Of a DNA stretch of 64,000 nt, positions 43,554-50,254 are shown one piece after another. Origin of the DNA: Delphinus delphis (lineage: Eukaryota; Chordata; Mammalia; Artiodactyla; Delphinidae). Below the pieces are notes generated by a model. It worked only from the letters and a program-made list of their open reading frames with translations, made no database searches and was not told the DNA's origin. Position numbers and translations under genes: made by a program. Location of the stretch: NCBI RefSeq assembly GCF_949987515.2, contig NC_082683.1, positions 122,908,582 through 122,972,581 on the forward strand, read 5' to 3'. The stretch's first letter is position 1. Each line of letters begins with the position of its first letter.

Positions 43554-43743
43554 CTCCCCCCACTTACCACCAGCCTGCTAAGCAGCTTTAAGCACAATGG
43601 GGGGTAACTGGGGGTGCGGTGGGTGGGCTAGGGTTAGAACAGTACCAGTACCAGAATACATATAAAGTTATCCGTCTCGGTAGAAAACGCCTCTTACCTG
43701 TTAGCCAGAAGAGAGCAACCCACGCCAGCACGACCCTGTCCAT
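4516..43743 (-). CDS. ILDR2: ILDR2, 5' portion (coding exons 1-6 of a spliced gene)
   Basis: Coding segments on the minus strand are 43743-43698, 27725-27393, 26529-26410, 8752-8696, 5947-5801 and 4692-4516 (880 nt, 293 codons plus one base). The joined frame is open and every junction is phase 1 with GT-AG sites. The product has a signal peptide (residues 1 to about 20), a V-type Ig domain with Cys42 and Cys145 as the likely core disulfide pair and a WGDSGLYYC motif at 137-145, a transmembrane helix (about 187-206), 13 cysteines between 207 and 231, and a Pro/Gly-rich start of the cytoplasmic tail. The family (LSR, ILDR1, ILDR2; angulins) acts at the plasma and ER membrane, with known roles in tricellular junctions, lipid homeostasis and T-cell inhibition. 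The vertebrate protein is about 640 residues, so more than half lies beyond the left edge. Identity rests on my recall of the mammalian protein; near-identical stretches make confusion with LSR or ILDR1 unlikely. Confidence 0.96.
4693..5800 (-). other. ILDR2: ILDR2 intron 5
   Basis: About 1.1 kb with no coding signal beyond chance open frames and the GT array. A 176-codon plus-strand open frame spans 5223-5753, but it lacks recognisable domains and I treat it as chance. Confidence 0.8.
4802..4840. repeat. (GT)n microsatellite
   Basis: Alternating GT broken by single C and A interruptions, in ILDR2 intron 5 about 110-150 bp from the start of exon 6 (reading on the minus strand). The interruptions suggest a stable, older array. 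Confidence 0.9.
5801..5947 (-). CDS. ILDR2: ILDR2 coding exon 5 (transmembrane helix and cysteine-rich segment)
   Basis: 147 nt, phase 1 in and out, with a CTTCCAG acceptor and a GTGAGT donor. It encodes residues 186-235. [20 protein letters not shown] is the single membrane helix. It is followed by 13 cysteines within 25 residues, including two near-copies of a CCP-x-SCCC unit. In this family such juxtamembrane cysteines are thought to be palmitoylated. The exon ends in CPQA plus one base of Leu235. Confidence 0.96.
5948..8695 (-). other. ILDR2: ILDR2 intron 4
   Basis: 2.7 kb without RNA genes or exons that I can support. The only simple-sequence feature is a G-rich tract at 6900-6920 that includes a run of nine G. 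No clear young transposon is visible. Confidence 0.75.
8696..8752 (-). CDS. ILDR2: ILDR2 coding exon 4 (57-nt linker, probable cassette exon)
   Basis: A 57-nt exon with a TTTTAG acceptor and a GTATT donor encodes residues 168-185 ([18 protein letters not shown]), joining the Ig domain to the membrane segment. It matches the linker of the long ILDR2 isoform. Its length is a multiple of three and both ends are phase 1, so skipping joins VL-E-W in frame. It is isolated by 17.7 kb of intron upstream and 2.7 kb downstream. Confidence 0.93.
9809..9978. mobile_element. Non-autonomous DNA transposon remnant (MER-type, hAT-like)
   Basis: Begins gctctgtccagtagaaatat and runs through an A/T-rich centre to ctgtagccacac, the pattern of a common mammalian MER element that opens with 'ctgtccaatagaaat'. 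The internal part is shortened compared with the consensus I recall. The family name is not assigned. Confidence 0.5.
10421..10584 (-). mobile_element. Short tRNA-derived SINE (CHR/cetartiodactyl type) with target-site duplication
   Basis: The body at about 10436-10569 reads on the minus strand aggacttccctggcggtcca, with a tRNA-like B box (gtttgatccctggttgggaa), and ends in an A-rich tail. It is flanked by gttaactctgtttta and gttagctctgtttta, a 15-bp duplication with one mismatch. Much shorter than the other copies in the window. Confidence 0.85.
11388..11530 (+). mobile_element. MIR SINE fragment
   Basis: Follows the MIR core order: 'gctgggagtcagg', 'cttggtgaccacta', 'cttcctctttctaggactca', 'ttttctcatgagtcaaatga'. 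Old and diverged. Confidence 0.5.
11541..11672. mobile_element. Short DNA-transposon-like element with TAGGGTGACCAT-type inverted ends
   Basis: Starts tagggagaccat and ends atggtcacccta, so the termini are inverted repeats with one mismatch over 12 bp. The interior contains 'ggtttgtctgggacagtcct', typical of a common short non-autonomous DNA element in mammals. A second diverged copy lies at 17089-17200. Confidence 0.55.
15360..15540 (-). mobile_element. MIR SINE fragment
   Basis: Contains 'gaacctgaagctcagagagc', 'cccaaagtcacacagctgac' and 'gtagaacctgggtctactca', the reverse-complement layout of the MIR core. Moderately diverged. Confidence 0.75.
16385..16605. promoter_or_regulatory. Intragenic CpG-rich islet with RFX-type X-box
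   Basis: About 220 bp of high G+C sequence with dense CpG (around 16410-16600) stands out in an otherwise A/T-rich intron. It contains GTAACCACGGCAAC (16579-16592), which matches the palindromic X-box GTTRCCATGGYAAC at 12 of 14 positions. No ILDR2 exon is seen here. It could be an enhancer, an alternative promoter or an orphan CpG island. Confidence 0.5.
17089..17200. mobile_element. Second copy of the TAGGGTGACCAT-ended DNA element (diverged)
   Basis: Begins ggggtgaccat and ends aaggtcacacta, with the shared inner phrases 'tgcctgttgtct' and 'atttggacaat' in the same order as 11541-11672. Confidence 0.45.
17680..17885 (-). mobile_element. MIR SINE fragment
   Basis: The order 'gaactgacatttactgagtt', 'atttttacagaggaggaaac', 'ctgaccccaaagcccgtgct' is the reverse-complement MIR layout. 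Confidence 0.65.
17911..18132. mobile_element. hAT-Charlie-type non-autonomous element
   Basis: Starts cagggttttgcaaccttggc and ends cctcttgagaatcagtag, imperfect inverted ends of the cagtggttctcaa kind. The interior includes 'ctatccactagatgccatgc' and 'ccagacattgccaagtatcg', typical of a common mammalian MER element. Confidence 0.65.
19124..19137. promoter_or_regulatory. RFX-type X-box palindrome
   Basis: GTTGCCATGGGAAC matches the X-box palindrome GTTRCCATGGYAAC at 13 of 14 positions. It lies 2.5 kb from the X-box in the CpG islet. A further half-site (cttggcaac) lies near 19222. Function is inferred only. Confidence 0.4.
21488..21720 (+). mobile_element. MIR SINE fragment
   Basis: The order 'gtggtatcgcggaaagagat', 'tgaggctgggaatcaaaaca', 'ttaatttctgcatgtggaaa', 'ataatgcctgctctcctaca' follows MIR in sense orientation, with an indel in the centre. 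Confidence 0.55.
22725..22860 (-). mobile_element. L2 LINE 3'-end fragment
   Basis: 'ttcattcaagcttctttatt', 'tctactaagcgttgcagata' and 'cttgcctctgaagagctcat' follow the reverse complement of the L2 3' end. Confidence 0.6.
22980..23765 (+). mobile_element. Ancient L2 LINE fragment
   Basis: C/T-rich sequence with 'agttccagacctatatttct', 'gcaagacatctccaccttgg', 'ggtgtccttttgactcatcc' and 'ccaggatccatcaattccat' follows the sense strand of the L2 ORF 3' region. Many stops are present and no function is expected. Confidence 0.55.
25015..25028. promoter_or_regulatory. Perfect 14-bp palindrome with paired homeodomain cores
   Basis: CAATTAGCTAATTG is its own reverse complement and places two ATTA/TAAT cores two bases apart. 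It sits in A/T-rich intronic sequence free of obvious repeats. It is a candidate binding site only. Confidence 0.3.
26410..26529 (-). CDS. ILDR2: ILDR2 coding exon 3 (end of the Ig domain)
   Basis: 120 nt, phase 1 in and out, with a TAACAG acceptor and a GTAAGT donor. It encodes residues 127-167, beginning [14 protein letters not shown]. It supplies the V-set F-strand motif D-S-G-L-Y-Y-C, whose Cys145 should pair with Cys42 of exon 2, and the G strand ending VELLVLG. Too short to be caught by a simple open-frame scan; located by motif and splice sites. Confidence 0.96.
26530..27392 (-). other. ILDR2: ILDR2 intron 2
   Basis: 863 bp between exons 2 and 3 with ordinary splice sites. A run of ten G lies near 26594. 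No repeat or other feature is recognised. Confidence 0.85.
27393..27725 (-). CDS. ILDR2: ILDR2 coding exon 2 (most of the V-type Ig domain)
   Basis: 333 nt, phase 1 in and out, flanked by a TTTTGCAG acceptor and a GTAATA donor. It encodes residues 16-127, starting [12 protein letters not shown], and carries Cys42, Cys62 and Cys93 and the W56 of the Ig core ([12 protein letters not shown]). The stretch from [11 protein letters not shown] to REITIVHD is nearly identical to the mammalian ILDR2 I recall, which is the strongest identity evidence. The frame stays open past the donor into the intron, which can mislead an unspliced reading. Confidence 0.97.
27795..28640 (+). mobile_element. Ancient L2 LINE fragment
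   Basis: Sense-strand L2 order: 'gtctggtctccctgctggca', 'ctccatggccttcaggacaa', 'tttatggaatgctttttcct', 'gatactcaacagctatttga'. It starts about 70 bp from ILDR2 exon 2. Confidence 0.65.
29499..29526. repeat. 28-bp near-perfect palindrome
   Basis: Starting agatttagtgtttc, the first 14 bases pair with the next 14 at 13 positions, and the remaining pair is G-T. There is no spacer. The origin is unknown; it may be the core of a small DNA element. Confidence 0.85.
29665..29815 (+). mobile_element. MIR SINE fragment
   Basis: 'gagagcattggcatcaaaag', 'gggctttgaatctcatctgg' and 'ctcacctgtaaaatgagcct' follow MIR in sense orientation. Confidence 0.65.
30765..31225 (+). mobile_element. MIR SINE split by a CHR SINE
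   Basis: The left half (30765-30945) contains 'cacttcctagctgcatgaca' and 'ttaagtcttaggactttcag'. The right half (31163-31225) contains 'cagtaagcactcaataaatg'. Removing 30946-31162 restores one continuous MIR, which shows that the CHR element inserted into it. Confidence 0.85.
30946..31149 (+). mobile_element. CHR-type cetacean SINE with 13-bp target-site duplication
   Basis: Starts gggcttccctggtggggcag, carries tRNA-like promoter boxes (B box ggttcgtgccc), includes 'agatcccacatgccgcggag' and ends in a pure A tail. The flanks are aagattttatcct at 30933-30945 and 31150-31162, identical. Chance open frames inside it are not genes. Confidence 0.96.
32180..33060 (+). mobile_element. Ancient L2 LINE, apparently interrupted by a MIR
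   Basis: 32180-32520 and 32780-33060 read as successive sense-strand L2 pieces (for example 'gataaaacccaaatgccttg' and 'catgatttgggccc'). Between them, 32530-32775 is a minus-strand MIR ('cacccaatttacagatgaag', 'agatttgaacccaggttgac'). This implies a nested insertion, though heavy divergence makes the joints approximate. Confidence 0.55.
33640..33755 (+). mobile_element. L2 LINE 3'-end fragment
   Basis: 'ggtccctgagggcaaggacc', 'attctgtaccctcagtatac' and 'gaatgaacaaatgaacaagt' match the L2 3' terminus layout. Confidence 0.55.
34722..34932 (+). mobile_element. CHR-type cetacean SINE with 14-bp target-site duplication
   Basis: Full-length copy (gggcttccctggtggcgcag to gtaccgcaaaaag plus A tail), flanked by identical aaaaagcctttacc at 34708-34721 and 34933-34946. 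It lies 3.8 kb from and in the same orientation as the copy at 30946. Confidence 0.96.
35875..36190 (+). mobile_element. LTR-like fragment (MLT1/MaLR type)
   Basis: 'ggccatgggactagattcag', 'gagccacatgttgggaatgg' and the end 'taggctatactctaactaat' follow the 3' part of MaLR LTRs as I recall them. No internal retroviral genes are present. Confidence 0.45.
36200..36995 (+). mobile_element. Ancient L2 LINE fragment with 3' end
   Basis: Sense-strand L2 phrases run to the 3' end 'cgtagtaggtactcaaccca' and 'tttgttgaatgatt'. Non-coding. Confidence 0.6.
37040..37445 (+). mobile_element. LTR-like fragment (MLT1/MaLR type)
   Basis: 'gaccatgtgacatgctttgg' and 'caatggaatatgag' near the start and 'gttgagattatggggttgct' to 'atgctgactaatat' at the end follow the MaLR LTR pattern. 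Confidence 0.55.
37455..37640 (-). mobile_element. MIR SINE fragment
   Basis: 'ttgagagcttactatttgcc', 'tatcacaacaaccctataag' and 'attcaaatccaggtcagttt' give the reverse-complement MIR layout. Confidence 0.7.
38958..39628 (+). mobile_element. L1 LINE 3' end (end of ORF2 and 3' UTR)
   Basis: Translation in broken frames gives the ORF2 C-terminal pattern [15 protein letters not shown], then [16 protein letters not shown] (39126-39222). The 3' UTR follows with 'ggttgccagaggtggtgggt' and 'catgttgtacacctgaaact'. An AT-rich expansion (about 39067-39116) interrupts ORF2. 5'-truncated and dead. Confidence 0.85.
40655..40790 (+). mobile_element. L2 LINE 3'-end fragment
   Basis: 'ctttgagggcaaggactgtg', 'tctcagcacctatcataata' and 'gaataaatgaatgaat' (approximately) form the L2 3' terminus. 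A similar shorter piece lies at 40380-40475. Confidence 0.6.
41234..41319. repeat. Purine-rich (GA/GGGA) low-complexity tract
   Basis: 86 bp almost entirely of A and G, including a run of eight G. Such strand asymmetry can form triplex or G-quadruplex structures, but function is unknown. Confidence 0.85.
43516..43551. repeat. (AC)18 microsatellite near ILDR2 exon 1
   Basis: 36 bp of uninterrupted AC repeats, 147 bp inside intron 1 from the exon 1 donor and within the promoter-proximal region. Likely polymorphic. Confidence 0.95.
43698..43743 (-). CDS. ILDR2: ILDR2 coding exon 1 (start codon and signal peptide)
   Basis: The exon begins [15 protein letters not shown] and ends in a CAG|GTAAG donor after 46 coding bases (phase 1). 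The ATG has A at -3 and G at +4, a strong initiation context. The hydrophobic run is the first part of the signal peptide, which finishes in exon 2 (AIAGG). It lies at the edge of a CpG island, as expected for a first exon. The 5' UTR extends to higher coordinates, but its start cannot be fixed from sequence. Confidence 0.95.
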
Positions 43744-44330
43744 TTTCCCCAACTTCCCATCCAGATTAAGGAGTGAGGGAAGTGGGAAGCGACAGAGACG
43801 GGAGGATCGAGGTAACCGAGTGGCGGAGGCGACGGCGGGCGCGAGCGGGCCCCCGGCGTCCCTGGGCGCCGCCGCCCGGGCCGCGCAGGCGGGGCCCCGG
43901 GCTGACCGCGCCGCCGGCGGCAAGCGCGCTGCCGCGGGCTCCCGGGGTCCGCGCGGCGCTCGGCTGCGCCTTCCCCGCGGGCTGGCGCACCCGCACGCCC
44001 AGGCAGCTCGGCCCACCGAGCGCCTTCCGGCCACAGAGCGCGCCGCGCGGGGGAGCTCAGCCGCCGGCTCCTGGCCCCGCCGCCAGCCGCCCCGGGGCTA
44101 CCAAAGTTTCTCGGTCACGTGCACGCCCCTGCGGGCCGCAGGTCAGCGCTGAGTGACAAAGTACAGGGGGGAGAGGGGGCGCGGGGGAGGCGGCAGGGCG
44201 GGCTGCGCGGAGCCGGGAGCGATCAGCGCGGCTGCTCCCAGCGAAGCCAGCGTTCGGAACCCGAGCCAGAAGCGGGGTTGGGGACTCGAGGAGGGGGAGT
44301 CTGGGTACGCACGTGGCCAGGGACATTCTG
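43744..44330 (-). promoter_or_regulatory. ILDR2: ILDR2 CpG-island promoter and 5' UTR region
   Basis: About 43790-44250 is extremely G+C- and CpG-rich, in sharp contrast to its flanks, and sits directly upstream of the ILDR2 start codon. No TATA box is evident at a useful distance. Two perfect CACGTG E-boxes lie at 44116-44121 and 44310-44315. The transcription start cannot be read from the sequence; I expect it within about 400 bp of the ATG. Long open frames here on both strands are products of high G+C content and are not genes. Confidence 0.75.
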
Positions 44331-44606
44331 AACTGGGACAGAGGGACCTGCGGGGACTTGGCATAACTTGCTGGCAAGGGTGTGCGCTTTCGCTGACCCC
44401 CCTGCCCTGCCCCTCCGTTCGGTTCCCTTTTTGACACTGCAAGGAACCGAGGGGCTCAGCAGAATTGGAAAAGGTAGGCGGGAATCCCTCGTTGAAACTT
44501 TCTCCTGTTAAAACATTATGAGGTTAAAGCATTATGAGATAAGGGCATGCAGCTCTTTAACAGAAAATATGTAAAACCAGAATGAAATGAACAATTATAC
44601 GGCTCA

Positions 44607-44669
44607 CATTTGTACAACATTTAATCGCTTCTCGGCCTTTTGGCTAAAATCAGGCGCATTTGTACAACA
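44607..44669 (+). pseudogene. RNU2 pseudogene fragment: Tailless 5' fragment of U2 snRNA with target-site duplication
   Basis: From 44624 the sequence matches the first 24 bases of U2 snRNA exactly (atcgcttctcggccttttgg, then ctaa), and the match continues with mismatches to about base 29. There is no A tail. The direct repeats catttgtacaaca at 44607-44619 and 44657-44669 are identical and flank the insert. It cannot act as a U2 gene: it is truncated and lacks the Sm site and promoter. Confidence 0.9.
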
Positions 44670-44769
44670 GTTTGCAGGACGCATTAACATGGATTACTCC
44701 GTTTCTTAAAAGGATCTTGTGTGTGTAGGAAAGGATTCTAAATGTATGTGTTTCGAGACAACCGAGAAA

Positions 44770-45240
44770 TGTGTATGTTAACGAACATATTAAGCATCTA
44801 CTAGGTGCTAAGAACCAAGGCTACAAAGATGAGGAAGACAGACTTCCTGCCATAAAGGGGCCTCATCTTGGGGCCCGGAGAGGGAGGTAGATCAGCACAT
44901 TGAACACAAAACACATACTGGTAGTAAAACAGAGCAAATGCTATGATGGAGATCTGGAGAAAGGGCCCTCAGAACATGAAGGAAGGAGCAGTTTAGTGGG
45001 GAGTGGGGGAGAGTGGGCAACACCACAGTAAAGAAGGGGTAACATCCCAATTGGTATTTGCAGAATGGGCAAGATTTGTGCTATTGAGGGATGGGGGGTG
45101 GAAAGGGGACAGGTCAGGGGGAATTCTGGGCAGAGGAAAGAAAGGAGACAAGGCAGAAAGGTAGAAAATTCCTCTGAAAACAGAGTGGTTCTAGGCTTGA
45201 GGAGAGTTCCTGGAGAGAGACTCTAGGTGCTTAGGAATGA
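44770..45240 (-). mobile_element. L2 LINE 3'-end fragment
   Basis: 'ttaagcatctactaggtgct', 'agacagacttcctgccataa', 'cagagcaaatgctatgatgg' follow the reverse complement of L2. Confidence 0.6.
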
Positions 45241-45499
45241 ATGAATGTATATGTGAAACGGAGATGAGATGTGAACATCAGAAATGGTGAGAATTGACTC
45301 TGGTCTTTCATGGCTGCCTGACATCGCAATTCCCTTCTTATTTTCGAGGAATCCCAGCTATGGAAGCCAAAAAATCTAGAGCAGTCTCCCCAACTGGGGA
45401 CCCTCTCACTCAGAGCTTTTTGAACCTGGAGCACATGAGGCAAGAAGCAGAGTCAGCGGAGAATCAGTTTTGCTGCTGAGGTGGGCAGCTGGCGTCCAG

Positions 45500-45732
45500 T
45501 GTTCACAGGCCAGCCATGGCAGAGGTCAGGCCATCAGACTACTGTGATGTGCGGTTTTTGGCTGTGCTCCTGGTTGTGTAGCTTCTCTGGGTTCCAGCTC
45601 ACTTTCTACACCTGGCTCTTCAGACTTCCTGGCAATTCTGTGAGCCACCCCATATCCTCTTGTAAATTCTCTCTTTGCTTATTTTGGCCAGAGATGATTT
45701 CTGAAGCTTGCAATTAAGAACCCTGACTAATA
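45500..45732 (+). mobile_element. Unassigned old interspersed repeat (LTR-like tail)
   Basis: Ends 'gcttgcaattaagaaccctg' and 'actaatat', with 'ttctctctttgcttattttg' and 'gccagag' before it. Similar tails occur at about 22440-22510 and 34990-35100. This suggests one family with several copies, which I cannot name. Confidence 0.4.
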
Positions 45733-45775
45733 TGCTGTGTGAGAGAAATTTGGAGGATTATTTTCTTTCATATAC

Positions 45776-45852
45776 AAAAGAAGGAAGGAAGGAGGGAAGG
45801 AAGGAAGGAAGGGAGGGAGGAAGGAAGAAAGGAAGGAAGGAAGGAAGGAAGG
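45776..45852. repeat. (GGAA)n microsatellite
   Basis: About 75 bp of GGAA repeats with scattered GGGA and GAAA variants. GGAA arrays can bind ETS factors. No evidence for a role here. Confidence 0.95.
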
Positions 45853-45867
45853 GGAAAATCGAAATAA

Positions 45868-46075
45868 AGGAGATACCTAACATTTGTGGGTTTCCTATTA
45901 GGTTCTAGATGCAGTCCTAGATGTTTCACAAGCTTTCTCGGTTAATCCTAATGAGGAAACTCAGGCCCAGAGAATTTAATCATCTTAAGATCAGGTAGCT
46001 AGCAGGTGGCGAAGGTAGGATTTGAACTGAGATCTTGTGGCTCAAAGCATATTCCCTTTGCACTATAAAACTGAC
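45868..46075 (-). mobile_element. MIR SINE fragment
   Basis: 'atgaggaaactcaggcccag', 'aggtagctagcaggtggcga' and 'ggatttgaactgagatcttg' give the reverse-complement MIR layout. Confidence 0.75.
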
Positions 46076-46782
46076 ATCTAAAAAAAAAACAAAAACTGAC
46101 ATCTAGACCAGAGCGTTGATATGATGATGTATTTGTATCATCTACAAATTATTTACACACATTTACTGTGTGTGTGTGTATATGCATATGTGCCCATGAA
46201 CACACAGCATAAGAGTTTGAATAGTGTTTAGTATTTAAGCATACATAACGATGGTATTTTATCCAAAACTTGGACATTAGAGTTGAGAAATTGGAAATGG
46301 GGGATGGACTAAGCTAAGGGAACCTGGATGTGCATGGAAAGTGGAAAGGGAGAGCCCACAGAAGTGAGCTTTGAATGTGTGCTTGGTGTTTGTTTGTCAG
46401 CAAGGAGTCAGGGCACTTGGGGAAGAGTTTGTGCCAGAGTGGATCATAGAATGCAGGGGCCTGGTCCACCATCCAGGGAATGTATTTTCTGTGTAGCACA
46501 CTGCATGTCTATCTTCTAGCTAGAGAGATACGGTTGATCAGCATCTTCCTGAGGGGGTGGAGCCTGGGCCATCCCTAAGGAGATGCTAAACTGGACTAAA
46601 TCATGGTGTGTACCCCTCCCTAATGCATGTTATTACCAAGGTGATGGAGGGTTAAGAGGAACTTTAAGGGTACACCTGATGATTCAAAACATGCAGCCTA
46701 AAGGATGGAGGTAGGAGGAGGGTGGGACAATGGTATTATTTTGCTGTATTGGTGGAGGTAGCAGGATATGACATCAGAACCC

Positions 46783-46971
46783 TGGTGCTCTTCCAAGTGT
46801 GGTGTTTGAACTTCGGCATCAGAATCACATAAAAGTGTTTGCTTAAATGCAGATTACCAGTCTCTACTAAGAACTATGAGATCAGAAATTCTGGGTGGGA
46901 CCTGGAAATCTGCATTTTAACTGCCTTCCTCACATTCTTCTGAAGCTCACTAATGTTTAAGAAGCATTACT
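46783..46971. mobile_element. MER5A-like hAT DNA element
   Basis: 'tggtgctcttccaagtgtgg', 'catcagaatcacataaaagt', 'attctgggtgggacctggaa', 'atctgcattttaactgcctt' and the end 'gtttaagaagcat' follow MER5A. Inverted ends are degraded. Confidence 0.75.
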
Positions 46972-49254
46972 TAATCACTTTTTTGTTTTTCTGGGAGGCT
47001 GTTGAGTTGATGTTTGCAAATGAGCCTCAGATTCAGATCTGGTTAAGCTCCAGTGGTCCGTTTATCCTGGCCAAATGGGACAGGACCCCCATAGAGATGA
47101 ATTTTTCACCGCCAAGGGAAGGGTCCGGATCCCCAACACTTCAAACGTTCTGCTGCAACCAGAGACAAAATGTCAGAATATAGGCCTGTGTGGGACCAGA
47201 TCAGGATTCCCAGGAAGCCACAGCTGGAATTGTATATGATGGGGAGTGGGTGTGGACTGACGGGCGGCTTTGCCAAAGTTGCACCCTTTAGAACAGAATT
47301 AGGACATGGAGAAAAGAGAAGTGAACCACCGCAAGGAGACAGGCTGGTAGCTGGTAGCAACCACATAGTTATAAATATAATGCAGCTGAATCCTCTTTAA
47401 AACATGATTTCATTGCAGGCACATAGGCATGCATGCACATGAATTCTGCTGAACGTAGATCTTTTTAAAGCACACAGATAATATCACATTTCTACTTCTC
47501 TCTGATCTGTTCTTCCAGGAGGAATCTATGAGGTGTGACTTTAAAACAGATACCATGTTTCTTACCTAAGTTTTGTTCCTCTTTCCTTCCCTTGGGCTAC
47601 CTTTTCAGTTTGTTAATGTTCCCCATCCCCCATATCTTCAAAACCACCTGCAATGAATTATAATTTTTTTACAAAAATCTAAATTAAAGTGATAAACTAA
47701 AATAAACAAACAAACAAACAAATACTGGAGACTCTAGGCACCCTGTACTGGAAACTGGAAACATTTTCAATCTGGAAGCCATTTCATATTGCAGAATAAA
47801 TTGTTTCATTAAGAAAATGCTTTAAAGAAAGGAAATGCAAATATAAAGCACATGATGCCAAAGAATTTTAAAAAGCTCTACTGCCAAGAACAGTGGTAAG
47901 TATATAATAAGTAAAAGATTGGGAGCATGTACTGAAAATTTCACATACTTGAAGCAGATTTAACCCAAGAGCGTGCTGTCTCAGGCTTCAAATCAAACTG
48001 CGGTGGTGCAGTGGGGGCAGAATTCCATGATGTCTGCTTGCCCCGTGCTGAGGCCAGACCCCACCAATGGTAGGCGGCTCCCACCTGAGCTAGCTCTCTA
48101 TGCTTTCCCCACAGAGGTCTACCCAAGGATAATGTGCAGACAAAAAGAGCAGAACATCAGACCATATTTAGGGCATGGTCTCAAATGTGGAAAATGTATT
48201 TAAAAGAGATGATGGAAGCAACAAAAGAGTAATAATGGTTATCTCAGGTAGGATAGTCATTCATTTATATTTTCTTCTTTAGATTTTCTACATGCTCTAA
48301 TAGTTCTACAATGAAGAAAGAGTTGCTTGGACAAAAGATACAGCTGTGCCACAATTTACTCAGTCTCTAGGACATCCCTGGAGGAAGGAGAGAGTCACCA
48401 GGAAGGTGTGACGGGTGTTTTATCAGGCCTGTATCTTTAGCCAGATACAAAGCCCCCAAATGTACACCTGCACTCATTCTGTCTCAATCATGAGCTGTTA
48501 ATCAAGTTAATTATGAGCAGTTGAAGCCCTGGGAGCCCTTAGTGACTGACAGTTCATCCTATAATTTCTCTGTGAGTTACAGAGCCAAAGATGAAGTAAG
48601 GCTGCTTCTCTTTTAGAAGCCCTATCTCCAGTTTCTGCTTTTGTTTTTGTTTCAGTGTTAGCCTCCTTAGGAAACCAGCACAGCATCAACAGCCCCCCAG
48701 ATTAGCAGCAGAGCAGATTCCAGTGATCAAGCAGCATCCTTTAGCCCAAAGGGGGAATGATGAAGGGGGCCTGTCTTTCTGTATTTTATCCAGGCTTTGG
48801 ATTCTAGGTCTTGGCGATTAAGCCAGAAGATTGCTTCTCAGCCCTAAGCATTCTCCTAGAGGCCTTCTCCCCTGGCACGGGTCAAAGACAGAGCCCAAGA
48901 GAGGGAAGTGAGCCAGAATAAGTATGTCATCCAATGACCTCACCCCCAGAAAACAGGCAGGTAAGGCAGCTGGAACAACAGAGTCAGAACACTGAACAGC
49001 ACGAAGGGAAGCAGCTCTAGCAACGGAAGGGTCATTTGCGGGCCCTGGAAAGCTAGTGTTAAAGAACAGAAGCCTTGACCTTTGTGTTGGAGTTGGGGGG
49101 TGAGGCTCTCTCTTGAATCGTTAATTCTGTACTCCTACCCGATTCTGAGTGGGTGCCCTATACACAGAGATGATCAATATGTATTTCTGTCTAATTAATT
49201 ACAACCTGTTCCAGGGCCTTCTTCCCTTTTCCTCATCTTCTCTTCTCTCTTGAA

Positions 49255-49394
49255 TTCATTCATTTATTTATTCCATACACATTCACTGAGCACCTACTGT
49301 ATTTTAGATACTATGCTGTCTAGAAATTCAAGATGAGTAGGAATTCAAATGAGTCATAGCCTCTTCTGTCAAAGAGCTTACAGTTGAGTTGTAG

Positions 49395-49439
<45 letters not shown>

Positions 49440-49900
49440 GGGGTGGGGGAGAGACAGACACATGGCCTTTAAATGTGATAGTGTGACAGGGCCCATATTA
49501 GGACATGTTCTAGGTATGGTTTGGGAACAAAGGGAGAGGGGTCAGTTACCCGTCTGGAGTGCTGGTCAGAGATGTCTTCATGAAAAGGTGACCCCTGAGC
49601 TAAGTCTTAAACATGATCTGGGCAGAATTTCTAAAAGCAGAAATGGAGCAGGAGGTAGTGCAGATGCATAAGCAGTGGGCCGAGATGAGAGTGGGGCCAG
49701 CTGCCAGGAATATGAGTCAGCAATGAGGCTGGAAAAGTTGGCTGAGGTCGGACCAAGGTGATCCAGGCTATCAGGTCTGGACTGAACTCTGCAGGCATTG
49801 GACCACCCATAAGGATATCTAAGCAGAAGAACAAGATCAGACCTGTATGTCAGCCAAGTTATTGTGGCCACAGGATGTAGGATGTATTGGTGGAAAGAGA
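49255..49900 (-). mobile_element. L2 LINE 3'-end fragment containing a GT array
   Basis: 'cactgagcacctactgtatt', 'aagagcttacagttgagttg' and 'aggtgacccctgagctaagt' follow reverse-complement L2. A (GT)21 array at 49397-49438 has expanded inside it. Confidence 0.65.
49397..49438. repeat. (GT)21 microsatellite
   Basis: 42 bp of uninterrupted GT. Likely polymorphic. Confidence 0.95.
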
Positions 49901-50254
49901 GACAACAGGCAGAGGCCTCTTCCATGGGAGAGCCCAAGAAGGAACAAGTACCAGAACTAAGCTATAGCGTGGCAGGAATGAGAAGCAAATAGTATGTAAG
50001 AGAGACATTACAGGGAGACACAAGAAGTAGAATCCACGTGACCTGACAACAGGTTGCGTGTGTATAGACTGAGCAAGCCAAGGAATCACCAGACTTCAGG
50101 GTGAGTTACTCAAGAATGTGGTGTGCATTCAGGCAATATCTAGAGATGATGGGGAACTTGGAGATTCCCCTTTTTTGCTTTGGCAAAGCACCGTGTAATA
50201 AACATCCTTGAGCACCTATAATGAACAACTTGGAATACTTATGTTAAAGAAGCA

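Larger units (their letters stand above)
27726..43697 (-). other. ILDR2: ILDR2 intron 1 (16 kb)
   Basis: A typical long first intron. It holds L2, MIR, LTR-like and L1 fragments, two same-orientation CHR SINEs, a purine-rich tract (41234-41319), and an AC microsatellite close to exon 1. Stretches 28650-29450, 33800-34700 and 42000-43500 contain no feature that I can support. Confidence 0.8.

Noticed and set aside
43588..44156. Several overlapping open frames of 125-177 codons on both strands
   Set aside because: They arise from high G+C in the CpG island, which lowers stop-codon frequency. Only the 15 codons of ILDR2 exon 1 are real.
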